The notes under the pieces were generated by a model, which was not told where the DNA came from, did not search any database, and was given only the letters and a program-made list of their open reading frames with translations. From positions 1,956,501-2,020,500 of the forward strand of contig NZ_LT838813.1 of assembly GCF_900176595.1 (NCBI RefSeq): DNA of 64,000 bases. The letters run 5' to 3'. A program made the translations under genes and the position numbers. The stretch comes from Aquiflexum balticum DSM 16537. Its GTDB lineage: Bacteria; Bacteroidota; Bacteroidia; Cytophagales; Cyclobacteriaceae. Positions 47,060 through 56,132 of this stretch are shown in pieces; the stretch's first letter is position 1, and each line of letters starts with the position of its first letter.

Positions 47060-47701
47060 TTATTGGTCAAAAATCTTTTTGAGTAAAGGTAGGTCTAATT
47101 CATGTCCTCCCTCGAATTGAAGCTTCTTGACCTCGCACGAAAGCCTGGATATCAATTCATCTTGTTTTGAAATAGATTCCGGTGTAATCAAATCGTCAGA
47201 ATCACCTGTTACAAACAGCACTTCTGAATCCTTAAGTTTTTCTCCTATCTCTTCAAAATCAAGGTCATGGGCAAAACCACCGGCCCAAAGAACCAATGAT
47301 TTGACAGGGACATTTAATTGACTGACCCATCTTGTAGCCGTGGCGGCCCCTTGGGAAAATCCCAGAATCTTGATTGTAGGTTTGATCGTGTATTTAATGA
47401 GTAATGCATTCAAAAGTGAATTGAGATAATTATGATTATTCTCAATGGCAGATTCTCTCTCATGGTGGGTCATCCAATTGGCGCCGACTTTTCCAGAAAA
47501 ACCTTTTGCATAGGCATAATTTGTAGCTTCCGGGACTACTATCAACCTATCTTCCTTATATAGCGGCTCAAATTTTTTGATAAAAAATTCAGCTAATTGA
47601 CCATAGCCATGCAAGGCTATAATTATTTCTTTTTCATCCCGGTTTATAACATGAGATGTGCTGTAATGTGCGATATGCTGATACCTAATAGATGATTTCA
47701 T
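47060..47701 (-). CDS. Alpha/beta hydrolase (carboxylesterase-like)
   Basis: The 213-residue protein has the alpha/beta hydrolase core: IALHGYGQLAEFF (oxyanion region), LGFSQGAATATRW with nucleophile serine in GFSQG, VTGDSDDLITP (acid) and GGHELDL (histidine). It has no signal peptide. The size fits small esterases such as the phospholipase/carboxylesterase group; the substrate is unknown. The ATG at 47701 shares a base with the cdd stop (TGATG), so its translation is probably coupled to cdd. Confidence 0.85.
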   Translation of the reverse strand: MKSSIRYQHIAHYSTSHVINRDEKEIIIALHGYGQLAEFFIKKFEPLYKEDRLIVVPEATNYAYAKGFSGKVGANWMTHHERESAIENNHNYLNSLLNALLIKYTIKPTIKILGFSQGAATATRWVSQLNVPVKSLVLWAGGFAHDLDFEEIGEKLKDSEVLFVTGDSDDLITPESISKQDELISRLSCEVKKLQFEGGHELDLPLLKKIFDQ

Positions 47702-48183
47702 CAACCCTTTAAATTATTGAACCTGAATGGCAAAAGCTGTTCTATACCTGATGCTTTCAGAATTTCGCCGTTTGGATTCAGCATAGAAATTTCTATTGGA
47801 CTATTGAATTTGACTTCATATTCGTTGATTGTTTGCCTGCAAAGTCCACAAGGAGTAACAGTTGCGAATTCTGATTCTCCTTTTCTTTTTGCTACGATTA
47901 CAATTTTGACAGGTCTTATGTCAGGATGGTTTGCCATTGCATAACTCAAAACGGCCCTTTCTGCACATATTCCAACTGGAAAAGAAACATTCTCCTGGTT
48001 ATTTGCTGCGAATATAGCTCCGTTTTCCAGTAATAATGCTGCCCCCACCAAAAATCCGGAATATGGAGCGTGCGCACTTTCTAAAATATTGGTTGCTTTG
48101 GCAATCAGAATCTTATCCTGTTCGGACCAATTTTTTTGTTGCACTACTTCAAGGCTTACCGTCAACTCTATTTTTCTGTTCAT
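47701..48183 (-). CDS. cdd: Cytidine deaminase
   Basis: The enzyme converts cytidine and deoxycytidine to uridine forms in salvage. The 160-residue product has the zinc site: CAERAVLSYA (ligand Cys and catalytic Glu in the AE pair) and TPCGLCRQTINEY (two zinc cysteines), with HAPYSGFLVGAALL before them. It is a homotetrameric-type Cdd. The next gene, a hydrolase, overlaps its stop codon. Confidence 0.93.
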   Translation of the reverse strand: MNRKIELTVSLEVVQQKNWSEQDKILIAKATNILESAHAPYSGFLVGAALLLENGAIFAANNQENVSFPVGICAERAVLSYAMANHPDIRPVKIVIVAKRKGESEFATVTPCGLCRQTINEYEVKFNSPIEISMLNPNGEILKASGIEQLLPFRFNNLKG

Positions 48184-48315
48184 TCATTACTGATAAAAAG
48201 GAATTGAATTAACAAAAAAAAAACGGCAATTGTTCTTTTTCCTAAATATATCAAGTTTGATTTTTTGCCCTCCTTGTTTTTTCTCAATTTCGGGCATACA
48301 AATTTTAATGGACAT

Positions 48316-49647
48316 ATGCATACAATTTTAATCCTAGGTGCAGGAAAATCCTCTGTTTTTCTAATTGATCATTTTTTGAGATCAGCAAAAGAAAAAAACA
48401 GGAAAGTTATTATTGCAGATATCTCAGAAGAAATTGCTCGAGAAAAAATAAAAAACCATCCTGATGGGCAGGCAGTAAGAATCAACCTTGATGATGAAGT
48501 TGATAGAAGATCACTTATTGGTAATTCCGATGTGGTTATTTCCATGCTTCCGGCTTTTTTACACCCTATCATTGCCAAGGACTGCCTGGATTTGGGAAGA
48601 AATTTTTTTTCTGCATCCTATGAATCGGAAGACCTCAGAAAGATGAAAAATGACATTGAATCTAAAGGTCTATTTTTTCTGAATGAATGTGGGCTTGATC
48701 CGGGTATTGATCATATGTCGTCCATACAGGTGATAAATCGGGAGAAGGCATTGGGTAATAAAATCATTTCTTTTAAATCCTTTACAGGAGGGGTACTCTC
48801 ACCCGAAAGTGAGGACAATCCTTGGAAATATAAATTCACCTGGAATCCAAGGAATGTAGTATTGGCAGGAAAAGGGGTATCGATGTTTATCAGGAATGGG
48901 AAATATAAATACATACCTTATCACATGCTATTCAGAAGATTAGAGACCATCAGCTTTGACCAAGTGGGTGATTTTGATGGCTATGCTAACAGGGATTCTT
49001 TAAGTTACCGTAAAATATACGGATTAGAAGATATACCTACCCTGTTAAGGGGAACTTTAAGGAGGTCAGGGTTTTGTCAAAGTTGGGATGTGTTTGTACA
49101 GCTTGGACTTACTGATGACTCTTTTGAGATGGATCTGCCGGATGGTTTTACCCAAAGGATGTTATTCAATTCATTTTTGCCTTTTCACGAATATAAAACG
49201 GTAGAAGAAAAACTCATTGAACTTCTTCCTTGGGTAGATGATTCTGTTTTAGATAAAATAAAATGGCTTGGCCTATTATCGGATGTGCCCTTGGCAAAAA
49301 CAAAAGGAAGCCCTGCAGCAATTCTTCAGTCGATTTTGGAGGAGAAATGGAAACTTAATCCTCAGGATAAAGATATGATAGTAATGCAGCATCAATTTGA
49401 GGTAGAGACTCCAATGGGTTTGAAAAAAATCATTTCCAGTTTGGTTTGTAAGGGAGAGAATCAAGAATATACAGCAATGGCCAAAACTGTAGGTCTGCCC
49501 TTGGCTATTGCAGTGGATTTGTTTTTGGAGGGAAATATCAAACTAAAAGGATTACATATTCCAGTATTACCTGAAATTTATGATCCGATTTTGTCTGCTT
49601 TGGAAAAAGAGGGGATCATTTTTGAAGAAAAAATTTCAGTAGGTTAA
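48316..49647 (+). CDS. Saccharopine dehydrogenase-like oxidoreductase
   Basis: From the ATG at 48316 the protein has 443 residues. It begins TILILGAGKSSVFLIDHFL, an NAD(P) Rossmann motif, and continues with ISMLPAFLHPIIAKDCL, NECGLDPGIDHMSS and SFTGGVLSPESEDNPWKYKF, as in saccharopine reductases (LYS9 family). Such enzymes link lysine and aminoadipate semialdehyde metabolism. No partner lysine gene is nearby, so direction and pathway are unclear. An earlier start is open, but the Rossmann motif favours this one. Confidence 0.87.
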   Translation: MHTILILGAGKSSVFLIDHFLRSAKEKNRKVIIADISEEIAREKIKNHPDGQAVRINLDDEVDRRSLIGNSDVVISMLPAFLHPIIAKDCLDLGRNFFSASYESEDLRKMKNDIESKGLFFLNECGLDPGIDHMSSIQVINREKALGNKIISFKSFTGGVLSPESEDNPWKYKFTWNPRNVVLAGKGVSMFIRNGKYKYIPYHMLFRRLETISFDQVGDFDGYANRDSLSYRKIYGLEDIPTLLRGTLRRSGFCQSWDVFVQLGLTDDSFEMDLPDGFTQRMLFNSFLPFHEYKTVEEKLIELLPWVDDSVLDKIKWLGLLSDVPLAKTKGSPAAILQSILEEKWKLNPQDKDMIVMQHQFEVETPMGLKKIISSLVCKGENQEYTAMAKTVGLPLAIAVDLFLEGNIKLKGLHIPVLPEIYDPILSALEKEGIIFEEKISVG

Positions 49648-49791
49648 ATGGTAGGGTTTAGGATCAAAGACACATTTCACCCTTTAAATGGTTTGCCGCA
49701 TTATTTAGATTAAGTATCAGATAATTGCTCATGAATTTTAAATTTTGTGGAAGGAACAAATAATAAATTCTTTTTTGAGATATTATTGAAA

Positions 49792-50505
49792 CTAAAAAAT
49801 GATAAGGAACTCTTTTAACAGGTCGGAATATACTTTTGAGTACTTGTTGTCTTCATCTTTAATACTCAAACCGGAAATTTTTAAATCCTTTTTCAAGAAG
49901 GAAAACCCTTGAATTAACCTGATAATGTTTTTAGCCGGCTTGTCTTGAATTTTTAGTTTTTCAAAAGCAAACAACCTTAATACCTCAGCGATTTTGTTGG
50001 TTTCTTCCATCTGATAGGGAGGGAGAATCAGCCAGGAAGTGGCTTCTTGATCCATCATACTTTTTATTCCTGCCATCAATTCCTCAAAAGGCAAAGTGTC
50101 GTTATGCATAGCTAAATTTCTTTGGTAATCCTCGGTTTTCAAGTGATTTGGGAAATACGGGGGATTGCTGACAATCAGGTCAAACTTATCCTGATGGTGT
50201 TTACTGAATTCCTGAAAACTTTGATTCAAAATCCTGATTCGGTTATTCCAAGGGCTATTTCGGATATTTTCACTTGCCTGCTTGGAAGCATCTTTATCAA
50301 TTTCAATCCCCGTGATCATCGCTTCCGGGAACCTCTGTGCAAGCATCAATGAAATTACCCCAGTGCCTGCCCCGATATCCAAAATTTTTTTTGGATTTCC
50401 CTGACCTGCATATGCTCCCAATATTACCCCATCTGTGCTGATTTTCATGGCACATTTGTCCTGTTGCACAGCAAATTGTTTGAACTGGAAGGAGGAGTTT
50501 TTCAT
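49792..50505 (-). CDS. trmN6: tRNA1(Val) adenine-N6 methyltransferase-like protein
   Basis: The 237-residue protein starts FQFKQFAVQQDKCAMKISTD and has a SAM-binding fold with LDIGAGTGVISLMLAQRFPE and the amino-methyltransferase motif LIVSNPPYFPNHLK. This order and the NPPY motif with an N-terminal FxFKQF match TrmN6 (YfiC), which methylates A37 of one valine tRNA. Other RNA or protein targets are possible for this family. Confidence 0.82.
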   Translation of the reverse strand: MKNSSFQFKQFAVQQDKCAMKISTDGVILGAYAGQGNPKKILDIGAGTGVISLMLAQRFPEAMITGIEIDKDASKQASENIRNSPWNNRIRILNQSFQEFSKHHQDKFDLIVSNPPYFPNHLKTEDYQRNLAMHNDTLPFEELMAGIKSMMDQEATSWLILPPYQMEETNKIAEVLRLFAFEKLKIQDKPAKNIIRLIQGFSFLKKDLKISGLSIKDEDNKYSKVYSDLLKEFLIIF

Positions 50506-50536
50506 TGAGAAAAAGATTTTATTTCCTGATCACTGA

Positions 50537-50986
50537 TTAACCATTCTCATAGCCCTCATCTGCCGGTAAATTGGGCATTTCCGCTGCGGCTACTGCCAAT
50601 TGATCACAGCGTTCATTTTCAATATGTCCGGCATGGCCTTTTACCCATACGAACTTCGGTTTGTACCTGACATGCAATGGAATATATATTTTCCAGAGAT
50701 CTATGTTCTTTTTGTCCTTGAATCCTTTTTTCTGCCAACTCCAAAGCCATCCCTTTTCGATGGCATCCACTACATATTTACTGTCTGAGTAAATGGTCAC
50801 AGGAATATCTCTTACTTTCAATTCCTGAAGTGCACGGATAACAGCCAAGAGTTCCATTCGGTTATTGGTTGTAAGCCTGTAGCCTCCTGATAGTTCTTTT
50901 CGATGTTGATTATATTTCAAAACAACCCCATACCCTCCCGGGCCGGGATTACCTTTGGCGGCACCGTCTGTAAAGATTGTAATCAT
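50537..50986 (-). CDS. rnhA: Ribonuclease HI
   Basis: RNase HI cuts RNA in RNA-DNA hybrids. I use the ATG at 50986, giving 149 residues, beginning ITIFTDGAAKGNPGPGGYGV with the first catalytic Asp. MELLAVIRALQEL holds the Glu, YSDSKYVVDAIEKGW the second Asp and GHAGHIENERCDQLA the last Asp with the conserved His. All four acidic residues are present. An open frame ten codons longer exists but lacks homology. Confidence 0.95.
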   Translation of the reverse strand: MITIFTDGAAKGNPGPGGYGVVLKYNQHRKELSGGYRLTTNNRMELLAVIRALQELKVRDIPVTIYSDSKYVVDAIEKGWLWSWQKKGFKDKKNIDLWKIYIPLHVRYKPKFVWVKGHAGHIENERCDQLAVAAAEMPNLPADEGYENG

Positions 50987-51066
50987 GCTGCAAAGAAAAG
51001 TAGATTTATCTCTCAAAACCTATAAAAACCGGGCAGATTTCAAAAACAACTTGGTTGGCTTTTCTA

Positions 51067-51651
51067 TTAGATCATTTCGCCGGTAAACAATGCGCCCTTG
51101 AAAATCTTGATAGCAATGGATAATAAAATGATGCCGAAAATCCTTCTCAGCACATCCAAACCTGTTTTTCCCAATTTCCTTTCCAACCAATTTGTACTTT
51201 TCAATACCGCATAAACTATTGCCAGGTTGATCACGATTCCTACTGCAATATTGGCCTGAGTATATTCTGCTTTGAGTGTCAAAATCGTGGTCAAAGTCCC
51301 TGCACCTGCTATCAAAGGGAAAGCAATAGGTACTATTGATGCACTCGTAGTGGAAGCCTCAGGGTCAGGTTTGAAAAGTTCAATACCCAATATCATTTCC
51401 GCCCCCAAAGCAAAAATTATCAATGCACCCGCAATGGCAAAATCCTCTACCCCTATTCCAAATAATCCCAAGATAGATTTACCTACTAACAAGAACAGAA
51501 TCATCAAAACACCGGCAGCAATAGTAGCCTTGCCAGATTGAATATGCCCCACTTTTTTTCTAAGATTGATGACAATAGGTATAGAACCCAGAATGTCAAT
51601 CACTGAAAAAAGGATCAATGTGACCGAAAATATTTCTTTGAAATTGAGCAT
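51067..51651 (-). CDS. MarC family (UPF0056) inner-membrane protein
   Basis: The 194-residue protein has about six membrane helices, starting LNFKEIFSVTLILFSVIDILG. The segment GAEMILGIELFKPDPEAS and the core VPIAFPLIAGAGTLTTILTL match the MarC family, whose function is still unsettled despite its name. It runs in the same direction as rnhA and the aminotransferase but with gaps of about 50-70 bp. Confidence 0.88.
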   Translation of the reverse strand: MLNFKEIFSVTLILFSVIDILGSIPIVINLRKKVGHIQSGKATIAAGVLMILFLLVGKSILGLFGIGVEDFAIAGALIIFALGAEMILGIELFKPDPEASTTSASIVPIAFPLIAGAGTLTTILTLKAEYTQANIAVGIVINLAIVYAVLKSTNWLERKLGKTGLDVLRRIFGIILLSIAIKIFKGALFTGEMI

Positions 51652-51722
51652 GGTGTTTTTGTACTGTGAAAACAGAATCGTGAAATTGAAATTAAGCGTT
51701 GATTACCGCCTTATTGTCAAGC

Positions 51723-52778
51723 CTAGTATTTTTTGAGAAAGCTGATCAGATTTTGAAATTCCGAATCGGAGATGGCCGGGAAATTAGCTATTCTGAAACT
51801 GCTGGCTTTCAAAGGGCCATAGCCACCGCCCATTTGCATCCCTTCTTTTTCAGCCGATTTTTTGATTTCGGAGATCATTTCTTCCTTTCCGGTAATGGCC
51901 AAAACTGTACTGCTTCTCGCTTCAGGGTTTTGGATAAGCATTCTTAGCTTTCCTGTATTGGCAATGGTGTCTTCCAGAATTCTCATCCTTTCCCTGGTTT
52001 TTTGGTCTATATGCTGGATTTCAGGAATGTCCTGCAAAACCCTATATAAAAGATAAATCCCAAAAACATTGGGGGTATAATGCGTTTGATAGATTTCTGC
52101 ATTTTCAAGCATAAAGTTCAGACTGTTATACCTTCCTTTTTCACCCTTATCTTTTGCTTTTGCAATAGCTTTAGGAGAAATTATCAAGATTCCCAATCCT
52201 GCGGGCAGTCCAAAACATTTCTGTACTGAAGCATACCAAATATCCGCCAATCGAAAATCCAACTCAATTCCGCCCATAGAAGAAGTTGTATCTACAGCGA
52301 TCATCTTTTCGGGATACTTGTTTGCTACTGCTGCTATGGTCTCATTTGAAACCTTAGTAGCGTTGGAAGTCTCATTTTGGGTAATGGCAATCAGATCAAA
52401 TTCTTCTCCAATCTCCAATTCTTCCACACTCAGTGTTTGATCAGCCTCTAATTTATGGGGATGGCATTTAGGCTCAATATATTTGGCATAATCAAACCAT
52501 TTTTTTCCGAATGAACCGGAAAAGATATGATAGCCTGCTGACTGCACGATGGATTGGGAAATGATCTCCCAATTTTCCGTCGCAGAGGAAGTGAAAAGTA
52601 ATCTGTAATCCTGAGGCACATGAAGCTTTTCACGCATCAATGTTTCTGTTTCCTGATAGAGGTTCATGAAAACAGCAGAACGGTGATTAGCGCTCAGTAT
52701 ACCTTTTTCGTAAGCATCCTGCATGTATTGGGGTAAGCTGTCATAGACCTTGGAAGGTCCCGGTGCAAATGAGATCAT
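51723..52778 (-). CDS. Class V aminotransferase, SerC-like
   Basis: The 351-residue PLP enzyme begins ISFAPGPSKVYDSLPQYM, the N-terminal motif of the phosphoserine/alanine-glyoxylate group. YASVQKCFGLPAGLGIL contains the Schiff-base lysine and AVDTTSSMGGIELDF the cofactor Asp. GPLKASSFRIANFPAI near the end is the SerC-like substrate motif. It could be phosphoserine aminotransferase in serine synthesis; no serA or serB is adjacent to confirm it. Confidence 0.82.
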   Translation of the reverse strand: MISFAPGPSKVYDSLPQYMQDAYEKGILSANHRSAVFMNLYQETETLMREKLHVPQDYRLLFTSSATENWEIISQSIVQSAGYHIFSGSFGKKWFDYAKYIEPKCHPHKLEADQTLSVEELEIGEEFDLIAITQNETSNATKVSNETIAAVANKYPEKMIAVDTTSSMGGIELDFRLADIWYASVQKCFGLPAGLGILIISPKAIAKAKDKGEKGRYNSLNFMLENAEIYQTHYTPNVFGIYLLYRVLQDIPEIQHIDQKTRERMRILEDTIANTGKLRMLIQNPEARSSTVLAITGKEEMISEIKKSAEKEGMQMGGGYGPLKASSFRIANFPAISDSEFQNLISFLKKY

Positions 52779-52891
52779 GATTTCTAAATTTGATGGACTA
52801 TAAGTTTGAAAAGTCTTGATGTTTTAGACGTTCAATGCTTTGTAAATTGATATTTATAGATATTTAGATATTGGGATATTATTTTCTGAAG

Positions 52892-53311
52892 CTACTGTTT
52901 TAGAAAAAACCTGATGCCCAGTTCATACCCTTTAAGACCAAGACCAGATATCATGCCAACACATTCTTTTGTGATGATGCTTTTGTGACGGAACTCCTCT
53001 CTCTTGTAAATATTGGAAATGTGCACCTCCAATACTGGAGTGGTCACTCCTGCAATAGCATCAGAAATAGCCACAGATGTATGTGTATATCCTCCGGCAT
53101 TGATGAGTATGGCATCAAAGTCAAATCCAACTTCATGGATTTTGTCGATGATTTCTCCTTCAATATTGCTTTGAAAATAATGTAAATCGAGATCATGAAA
53201 CTTAGTTCTCAGGGTTTCAAAATAATCTTCAAAGGAAGTGCTGCCGTATATCTCAGGTTCTCTTTTTCCCAAGAGATTGAGATTTGGGCCGTTGAGGATG
53301 AGGATTTTCAA
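52892..53311 (-). CDS. aroQ: 3-Dehydroquinate dehydratase, type II
   Basis: This shikimate-pathway enzyme has 139 residues. It begins with a TTG start at 53311 giving the family's MKILILNGPNLNLLGKREPE, then IYGSTSF (catalytic Tyr), INAGGYTHTSVAISDAI and LEVHISNIYKREEFRHKS (catalytic His). No in-frame ATG fits better. It is a dodecameric cytosolic enzyme and stands alone. Confidence 0.95.
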   Translation of the reverse strand: MKILILNGPNLNLLGKREPEIYGSTSFEDYFETLRTKFHDLDLHYFQSNIEGEIIDKIHEVGFDFDAILINAGGYTHTSVAISDAIAGVTTPVLEVHISNIYKREEFRHKSIITKECVGMISGLGLKGYELGIRFFLKQ

Positions 53312-53432
53312 TGTGATTGCAGGTTAGTGGTTTTGAAAGGCTAAAGTTAATGAAGGTTTTCTTTTTAATATGGTAAATTCCCATGGGAAAAAGTAAATTA
53401 TTATATTTATCACAAAATGTATTTATAAAATT

Positions 53433-53639
53433 ATGAAAGTAGTGTTGGAAATAGATGACGATAAGTTGGGGGATTTTTTTTCCTTAATTCAATCAATAGA
53501 ATACGCAAATATCAAAGAACCTTCCGAAATTCCATCTTGGCAAAAATCTGAGATTTTAAAGCGGATTTCAGAATTGGAAAGTGGAAAGATCAAGAAGAGA
53601 TCTTGGGATTCGGCAAAAGTTGAAATTTTCAAAAAATAA
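53433..53639 (+). CDS. Antitoxin-like addiction module protein
   Basis: The 68-residue acidic-basic protein is MKVVLEIDDDKLGDFFSLIQ at the start and ends in ISELESGKIKKRSWDSAKVE with IFKK. The ending resembles the PF09720-type antitoxin component found beside ParE/RelE toxins. Its stop overlaps the toxin ATG by one base (TAATG). I infer that it neutralises the toxin; no separate DNA-binding domain is obvious. Confidence 0.7.
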   Translation: MKVVLEIDDDKLGDFFSLIQSIEYANIKEPSEIPSWQKSEILKRISELESGKIKKRSWDSAKVEIFKK

Positions 53640-53932
53640 TGGATTTCATAGTTACTATAACTGAGCCAGCTGAGGAAGATTTAAGGGAGGTGTTTTTATG
53701 GTATGAGAGTAAAAGAGTTGGTTTGGGAGAACGTTTTAAAGATATTTTTGAAAACACTATATATAGTTTAAAAAGCAACCCATTTAAATTTCAAATCAGA
53801 TATTCAAATATTAGAATTCGATTTTTGAAAAAGTTCCCTTTTGGAATTCACTATACTATTGTGGAGAATGAAATAATTATCCATGGAGTTTTCCATACCT
53901 CACAAGATCCATCAAGTTGGAAAAGGGAATAA
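53639..53932 (+). CDS. ParE/RelE family toxin
   Basis: The 97-residue protein has the fold of the ParE group: PAEEDLREVFLWYESKRVGL, ERFKDIFENTIYSLKSNP, RRFPFGIHYTI-like FLKKFPFGIHYTIVENEI and GVFHTSQDPSSWKRE at the end. ParE toxins block gyrase, RelE toxins cut mRNA; the strong WYE and HTSQDP features favour ParE, but this is not proven. It is translationally coupled to the antitoxin and lies 7 bp before the recombinase gene. Confidence 0.8.
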   Translation: MDFIVTITEPAEEDLREVFLWYESKRVGLGERFKDIFENTIYSLKSNPFKFQIRYSNIRIRFLKKFPFGIHYTIVENEIIIHGVFHTSQDPSSWKRE

Positions 53933-53939
53933 TTGGAAC

Positions 53940-54845
53940 ATGAAAAATTTCTGGACCCCATTTCTCCGCCAATTCCAACATCACCTGAAAATCGAAAGGT
54001 CATTGAGCAAAAATTCCATGCTTGCCTATCAGCAGGACATGGAAAAACTCAGCCGATACATGGAGAATAATTTCCCCGATGTACAACCTACGCAGGTTAA
54101 ATTGGAGCATCTGAGGTATTTTGTCAATGGACTTGCGGAACTTGAAATCTCCGAATATACCCAAGCCCGTATCATTTCTGGAATCAAAGCTTTTTTTCGT
54201 TTTTTGATGTACGAGGACAGGATTTCCGAAGATCCTGCACAACTATTGGAAGCCCCTAAACTGGGAAGAAAGTTACCGGACACTTTAAGTTTCCATGAAA
54301 TCAATCAAATTTTGGAAAGCATTCCCTTAGGCGAAGCTCATGGGCATCGCAATAGGGCTATGTTGGAAGTGTTGTACAGTTCAGGTTTGAGGGTTACAGA
54401 ATTGACAGATTTAAAAATCGGAAATGTCTATGCAGATGTTGGGTTTTTAAGGGTCATAGGAAAAGGCAATAAAGAAAGACTTGTACCTATAGGTAAAGAT
54501 GCCTTAAAATATTTGAAATTATATACAGAAGAAGTCCGTAATCACATGACCCCGGCCAAAGGCCATGAACAATTTGTTTTCCTGAATCAAAGGGGCAAAA
54601 AACTCACACGGGTAATGGTTTTCCTGATTATCAAAAAGCAAGTGGAATTGATCGGCTTGAAAAAAAATGTGAGTCCCCATACTTTCCGACACAGTTTTGC
54701 CACGCATATGATTGAGGGTGGAGCTGATTTGAGGGCTGTACAGGAAATGCTGGGACATGAAAGCATTACCACCACTGAAATTTATACCCATCTTGATAGG
54801 GATTACCTTAGACAGGTGCTAAATGAGTTTCATCCGCGGGGATAA
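53940..54845 (+). CDS. xerD: Tyrosine recombinase XerD
   Basis: XerC/XerD act at dif to resolve chromosome dimers. From the ATG at 53940 the protein has 301 residues. The N-terminal SAM-like domain is RQFQHHLKIERSLSKNSMLA. Catalytic residues are the Arg in LYSSGLRVTELTDL, His-x-x-Arg in HTFRHSFATHMIEGG, the His in GHESITTTEIYTHL and its Tyr nucleophile. I cannot separate XerC from XerD with certainty. The gene follows the toxin gene with no room for its own promoter, so the two may be co-transcribed. Confidence 0.9.
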   Translation: MKNFWTPFLRQFQHHLKIERSLSKNSMLAYQQDMEKLSRYMENNFPDVQPTQVKLEHLRYFVNGLAELEISEYTQARIISGIKAFFRFLMYEDRISEDPAQLLEAPKLGRKLPDTLSFHEINQILESIPLGEAHGHRNRAMLEVLYSSGLRVTELTDLKIGNVYADVGFLRVIGKGNKERLVPIGKDALKYLKLYTEEVRNHMTPAKGHEQFVFLNQRGKKLTRVMVFLIIKKQVELIGLKKNVSPHTFRHSFATHMIEGGADLRAVQEMLGHESITTTEIYTHLDRDYLRQVLNEFHPRG

Positions 54846-54951
54846 TCCCTCTTGGATTTTTCAGGTAGATAAAGAATAATATCTATTTTGAAATTGGTAT
54901 TATTTCTAATCCATTTGGTTTAATTTAGCACTTTGAAAAAAAGATAACAAA

Positions 54952-55995
54952 GTGTACAAATCCATCATCAAACCTTTACTTTTTAGAAAAAATCCGGAAG
55001 ATGCGCATCATTTTACATTTGACCTGATCAAAAAAAGTTTTAACCTCCCACTTGTTAAGAATCTTATTGAGGGAATTTACGACTACCAAAACCCCGTTTT
55101 GGAAAGAGAAGTATTTGGGTTGAAATTCAAGAATCCTGTCGGTTTGGCCGCAGGTTTTGACAAAGATGCCAAATTGATAGATGAGATGGCCATGCTGGGT
55201 TTTGGGTTTATAGAGATCGGAACTTTGACCCCCAAACCTCAGGAAGGAAATCCCAAACCACGCCTATTCCGTCTACCAAAAGATCAGGCACTTATTAATC
55301 GGATGGGTTTCAATAATGGGGGAGTGGCAGAAGCAGTTGAAAGATTGAAAAACCGAAATTCAGATGTTTTGATTGGTGGGAATATTGGAAAAAATAAATT
55401 GACCCCAAATGAAAATGCAGTTGATGATTACCTCTTTTGCTTTGAATATTTGTTTGATTATGTAGATTATTTTGTGGTCAATGTCAGTTCTCCCAATACC
55501 CCGAACCTCCGGGATTTACAGGAAAAAGAACCCCTCAAAAAATTATTGTCCGAAGTTCAAAAAGCCAATCGCAAAAAAGGTAACCCCAAACCGATTCTGT
55601 TGAAAATAGCACCTGACCTCACTGTAGGTCAATTGGATGATATTGTGGAAATAGTCCTGGAAACAAAAATTGACGGAGTGATAGCCACCAATACTACCAT
55701 TGATAGAAGTTTGTTGTCCACGGATGTCCATCAAGTTGATGCAATAGGTGCAGGAGGAGTAAGTGGAAAAGTTTTGGCAAAAAGAAGTACTGAGGTAATC
55801 CGGTTTTTGGCAAAACAATCCAATAATGCTTTCCCGATTATAGGAGTGGGGGGAATATTTTCAGCAAAGGATGCTATTGATAAGTTGGAAGCAGGAGCAT
55901 CTTTGGTTCAGGTATATTCTGGAATGATTTATGAAGGACCTGGATTGATAAAAAGAATCAACAAAGGTCTGGCCAAATATTTGAGTAAAAATTAA
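54952..55995 (+). CDS. pyrD: Dihydroorotate dehydrogenase (quinone), class 2
   Basis: PyrD makes orotate in pyrimidine synthesis, feeding electrons to quinone. The 347-residue protein starts with GTG. The N-terminal [20 protein letters not shown] is the membrane-associated helical part of class 2 enzymes. [28 protein letters not shown] (catalytic Ser), LKIAPDLT and NTTIDRS follow, with [20 protein letters not shown] for FMN phosphate. pyrF lies further along, separated by ftsK and lolA. Confidence 0.95.
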   Translation: MYKSIIKPLLFRKNPEDAHHFTFDLIKKSFNLPLVKNLIEGIYDYQNPVLEREVFGLKFKNPVGLAAGFDKDAKLIDEMAMLGFGFIEIGTLTPKPQEGNPKPRLFRLPKDQALINRMGFNNGGVAEAVERLKNRNSDVLIGGNIGKNKLTPNENAVDDYLFCFEYLFDYVDYFVVNVSSPNTPNLRDLQEKEPLKKLLSEVQKANRKKGNPKPILLKIAPDLTVGQLDDIVEIVLETKIDGVIATNTTIDRSLLSTDVHQVDAIGAGGVSGKVLAKRSTEVIRFLAKQSNNAFPIIGVGGIFSAKDAIDKLEAGASLVQVYSGMIYEGPGLIKRINKGLAKYLSKN

Positions 55996-56132
55996 GTTAA
56001 AGTTTAAAGGATTTTGAATCTAGCAGTTACAGTTTAAGGAAAAGGCTTTTCATCAAATTGTTAAACCGATTGTATGGAAATCTGTATATTTCCACAATCT
56101 TCCAATAATCTGGGAAAGACAGGAAAATCAAT

